This document shows, piece after piece, positions 63,536 to 64,000 of a DNA stretch of 64,000 nt (within the stretch, counting starts at the first letter, position 1; every line of letters starts with the position of its first letter). Position numbers and translations under genes: made by a program. The notes under the pieces are model-generated. The model did not search any database, was not told where the DNA came from, and saw nothing but the letters and a program-made list of their open reading frames with translations. Source of the stretch: Vibrio tubiashii ATCC 19109 (lineage in GTDB: Bacteria > Pseudomonadota > Gammaproteobacteria > Enterobacterales > Vibrionaceae); NCBI RefSeq assembly GCF_000772105.1, contig NZ_CP009354.1:3100001-3164000 (forward strand), written 5' to 3'.

Positions 63536-64000
63536 TTATATAAAAGCATAAGCATCGGCATACATTCTTTCTGCTTGAGCTTGCTTATTGAGGGTAAATT
63601 TCTCGCGCGCAGCGCCCGCCATTTCAAAGCGTCCAGCGATATAGATGTCATACTCTGCTAACGAATCGAAATCTTGCTCTACCGCTTGAAGAACATTACC
63701 TACTTTTCCTTGCCATTCCGCAGGAGCATCTTCTATTACAGGTACAAACTGAACATTACGATTATTCGCCGCAATCTCTTCAAGTTCTGGTTTCGCGTAT
63801 AGCTGGCATTCGTCACGCCCACCCCAATATAAGTAGATAGGGTTAGTTTTGTTTTGTGCGATGCAATGATCGAGGATAGAACGCACATAACTAAAGCCAG
63901 TACCACCTGCGATCAACAAAATAGGACGCTCACTCTCTTCTTGGATCCAAGCATCGCCGTGTGGCGCGTCGATAGTAATCTCACCGTCTTGCTCCAGTGC
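63536..64000 (-). CDS. fre: NAD(P)H-flavin reductase Fre (C-terminal part, cut by window edge)
   Basis: Reduces free flavins with NAD(P)H for use by other enzymes. The frame runs open to the window edge, so 154 C-terminal residues are visible; the start lies to the right. [10 protein letters not shown], the nicotinamide-binding [32 protein letters not shown] and [17 protein letters not shown] match the Fre/LuxG family of ferredoxin-reductase-like proteins. In Vibrio a related LuxG exists in lux operons; lack of lux genes here and the rRNA neighbour favour the housekeeping Fre. Confidence 0.93.
   Translation of the reverse strand, partial: ALEQDGEITIDAPHGDAWIQEESERPILLIAGGTGFSYVRSILDHCIAQNKTNPIYLYWGGRDECQLYAKPELEEIAANNRNVQFVPVIEDAPAEWQGKVGNVLQAVEQDFDSLAEYDIYIAGRFEMAGAAREKFTLNKQAQAERMYADAYAFI

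Overview
The window is chromosomal DNA of a marine gamma-proteobacterium, almost certainly a Vibrio (chromosome 1 type). The evidence is the gene order (btuB/trmA/yijD/fabR/sthA, lexA/dgkA/plsB/ubiA/ubiC, rpoH/ftsX/ftsE/ftsY/rsmD, hemCDXY/cyaA/cyaY/lysA/dapF/xerC), the 16S and 23S sequences, and an ERIC-type repeat. The species cannot be named from sequence alone. No prophage, transposase, integron or CRISPR array was seen.

Region 1-5.1 kb: a truncated btuB under a cobalamin riboswitch, divergent from trmA; then yijD-fabR facing away from sthA. 5.1-10.7 kb (minus strand): a glutathione-dependent formaldehyde detoxification pair (fghA, adhC), a MATE exporter with a SAM-dependent methyltransferase behind two Fur-like boxes, lexA behind two LexA boxes, and dgkA. 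10.9-16.6 kb: plsB, ubiA/ubiC, a FliL-like periplasmic protein, and glpG/glpE. 16.6-22.8 kb: a DnaA-box-rich gap, rpoH, ftsEX, a 127-bp ERIC-like element touching the ftsY stop codon, ftsY, rsmD, yhhL and a MarC-family gene.

Region 22.9-36.7 kb holds the more variable genes: yecH, yhhN, an AT-rich stretch with a 26-residue membrane peptide gene, a DUF4145-like gene, yhhM and an acyltransferase. It also has a four-gene arsenic operon (arsR, GAPDH, a tyrosine-phosphatase-like protein, arsJ), an HDOD/EAL-like protein, rhtB-pldB-yigL, an EVE protein, a composite lipoprotein and a DTW protein. 36.7-51.3 kb: a FIST-GGDEF-EAL sensor protein, the yigB-xerC-DUF484-dapF-lysA-lptM cluster, cyaY, cyaA, and the hemC-hemD-hemX-hemY operon.

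Region 51.3-63.5 kb: 36 perfect copies of an 8-bp unit, three hairpin terminators with a degenerate tRNA tail among them, tRNA-Asp, and two complete rRNA operons in direct tandem on the minus strand. One operon carries tRNA-Glu/Lys/Val in its spacer and the other carries tRNA-Ile/Ala. The two 16S copies differ at paired positions, and one 5S copy has an extra base. The window ends inside fre (flavin reductase).

Most genes are conserved housekeeping genes. The signals least explained by standard annotation are the 8-bp satellite, the Fur-box methyltransferase/MATE pair, the phosphatase inside the arsJ operon, the DnaA-box cluster and the 26-residue peptide.
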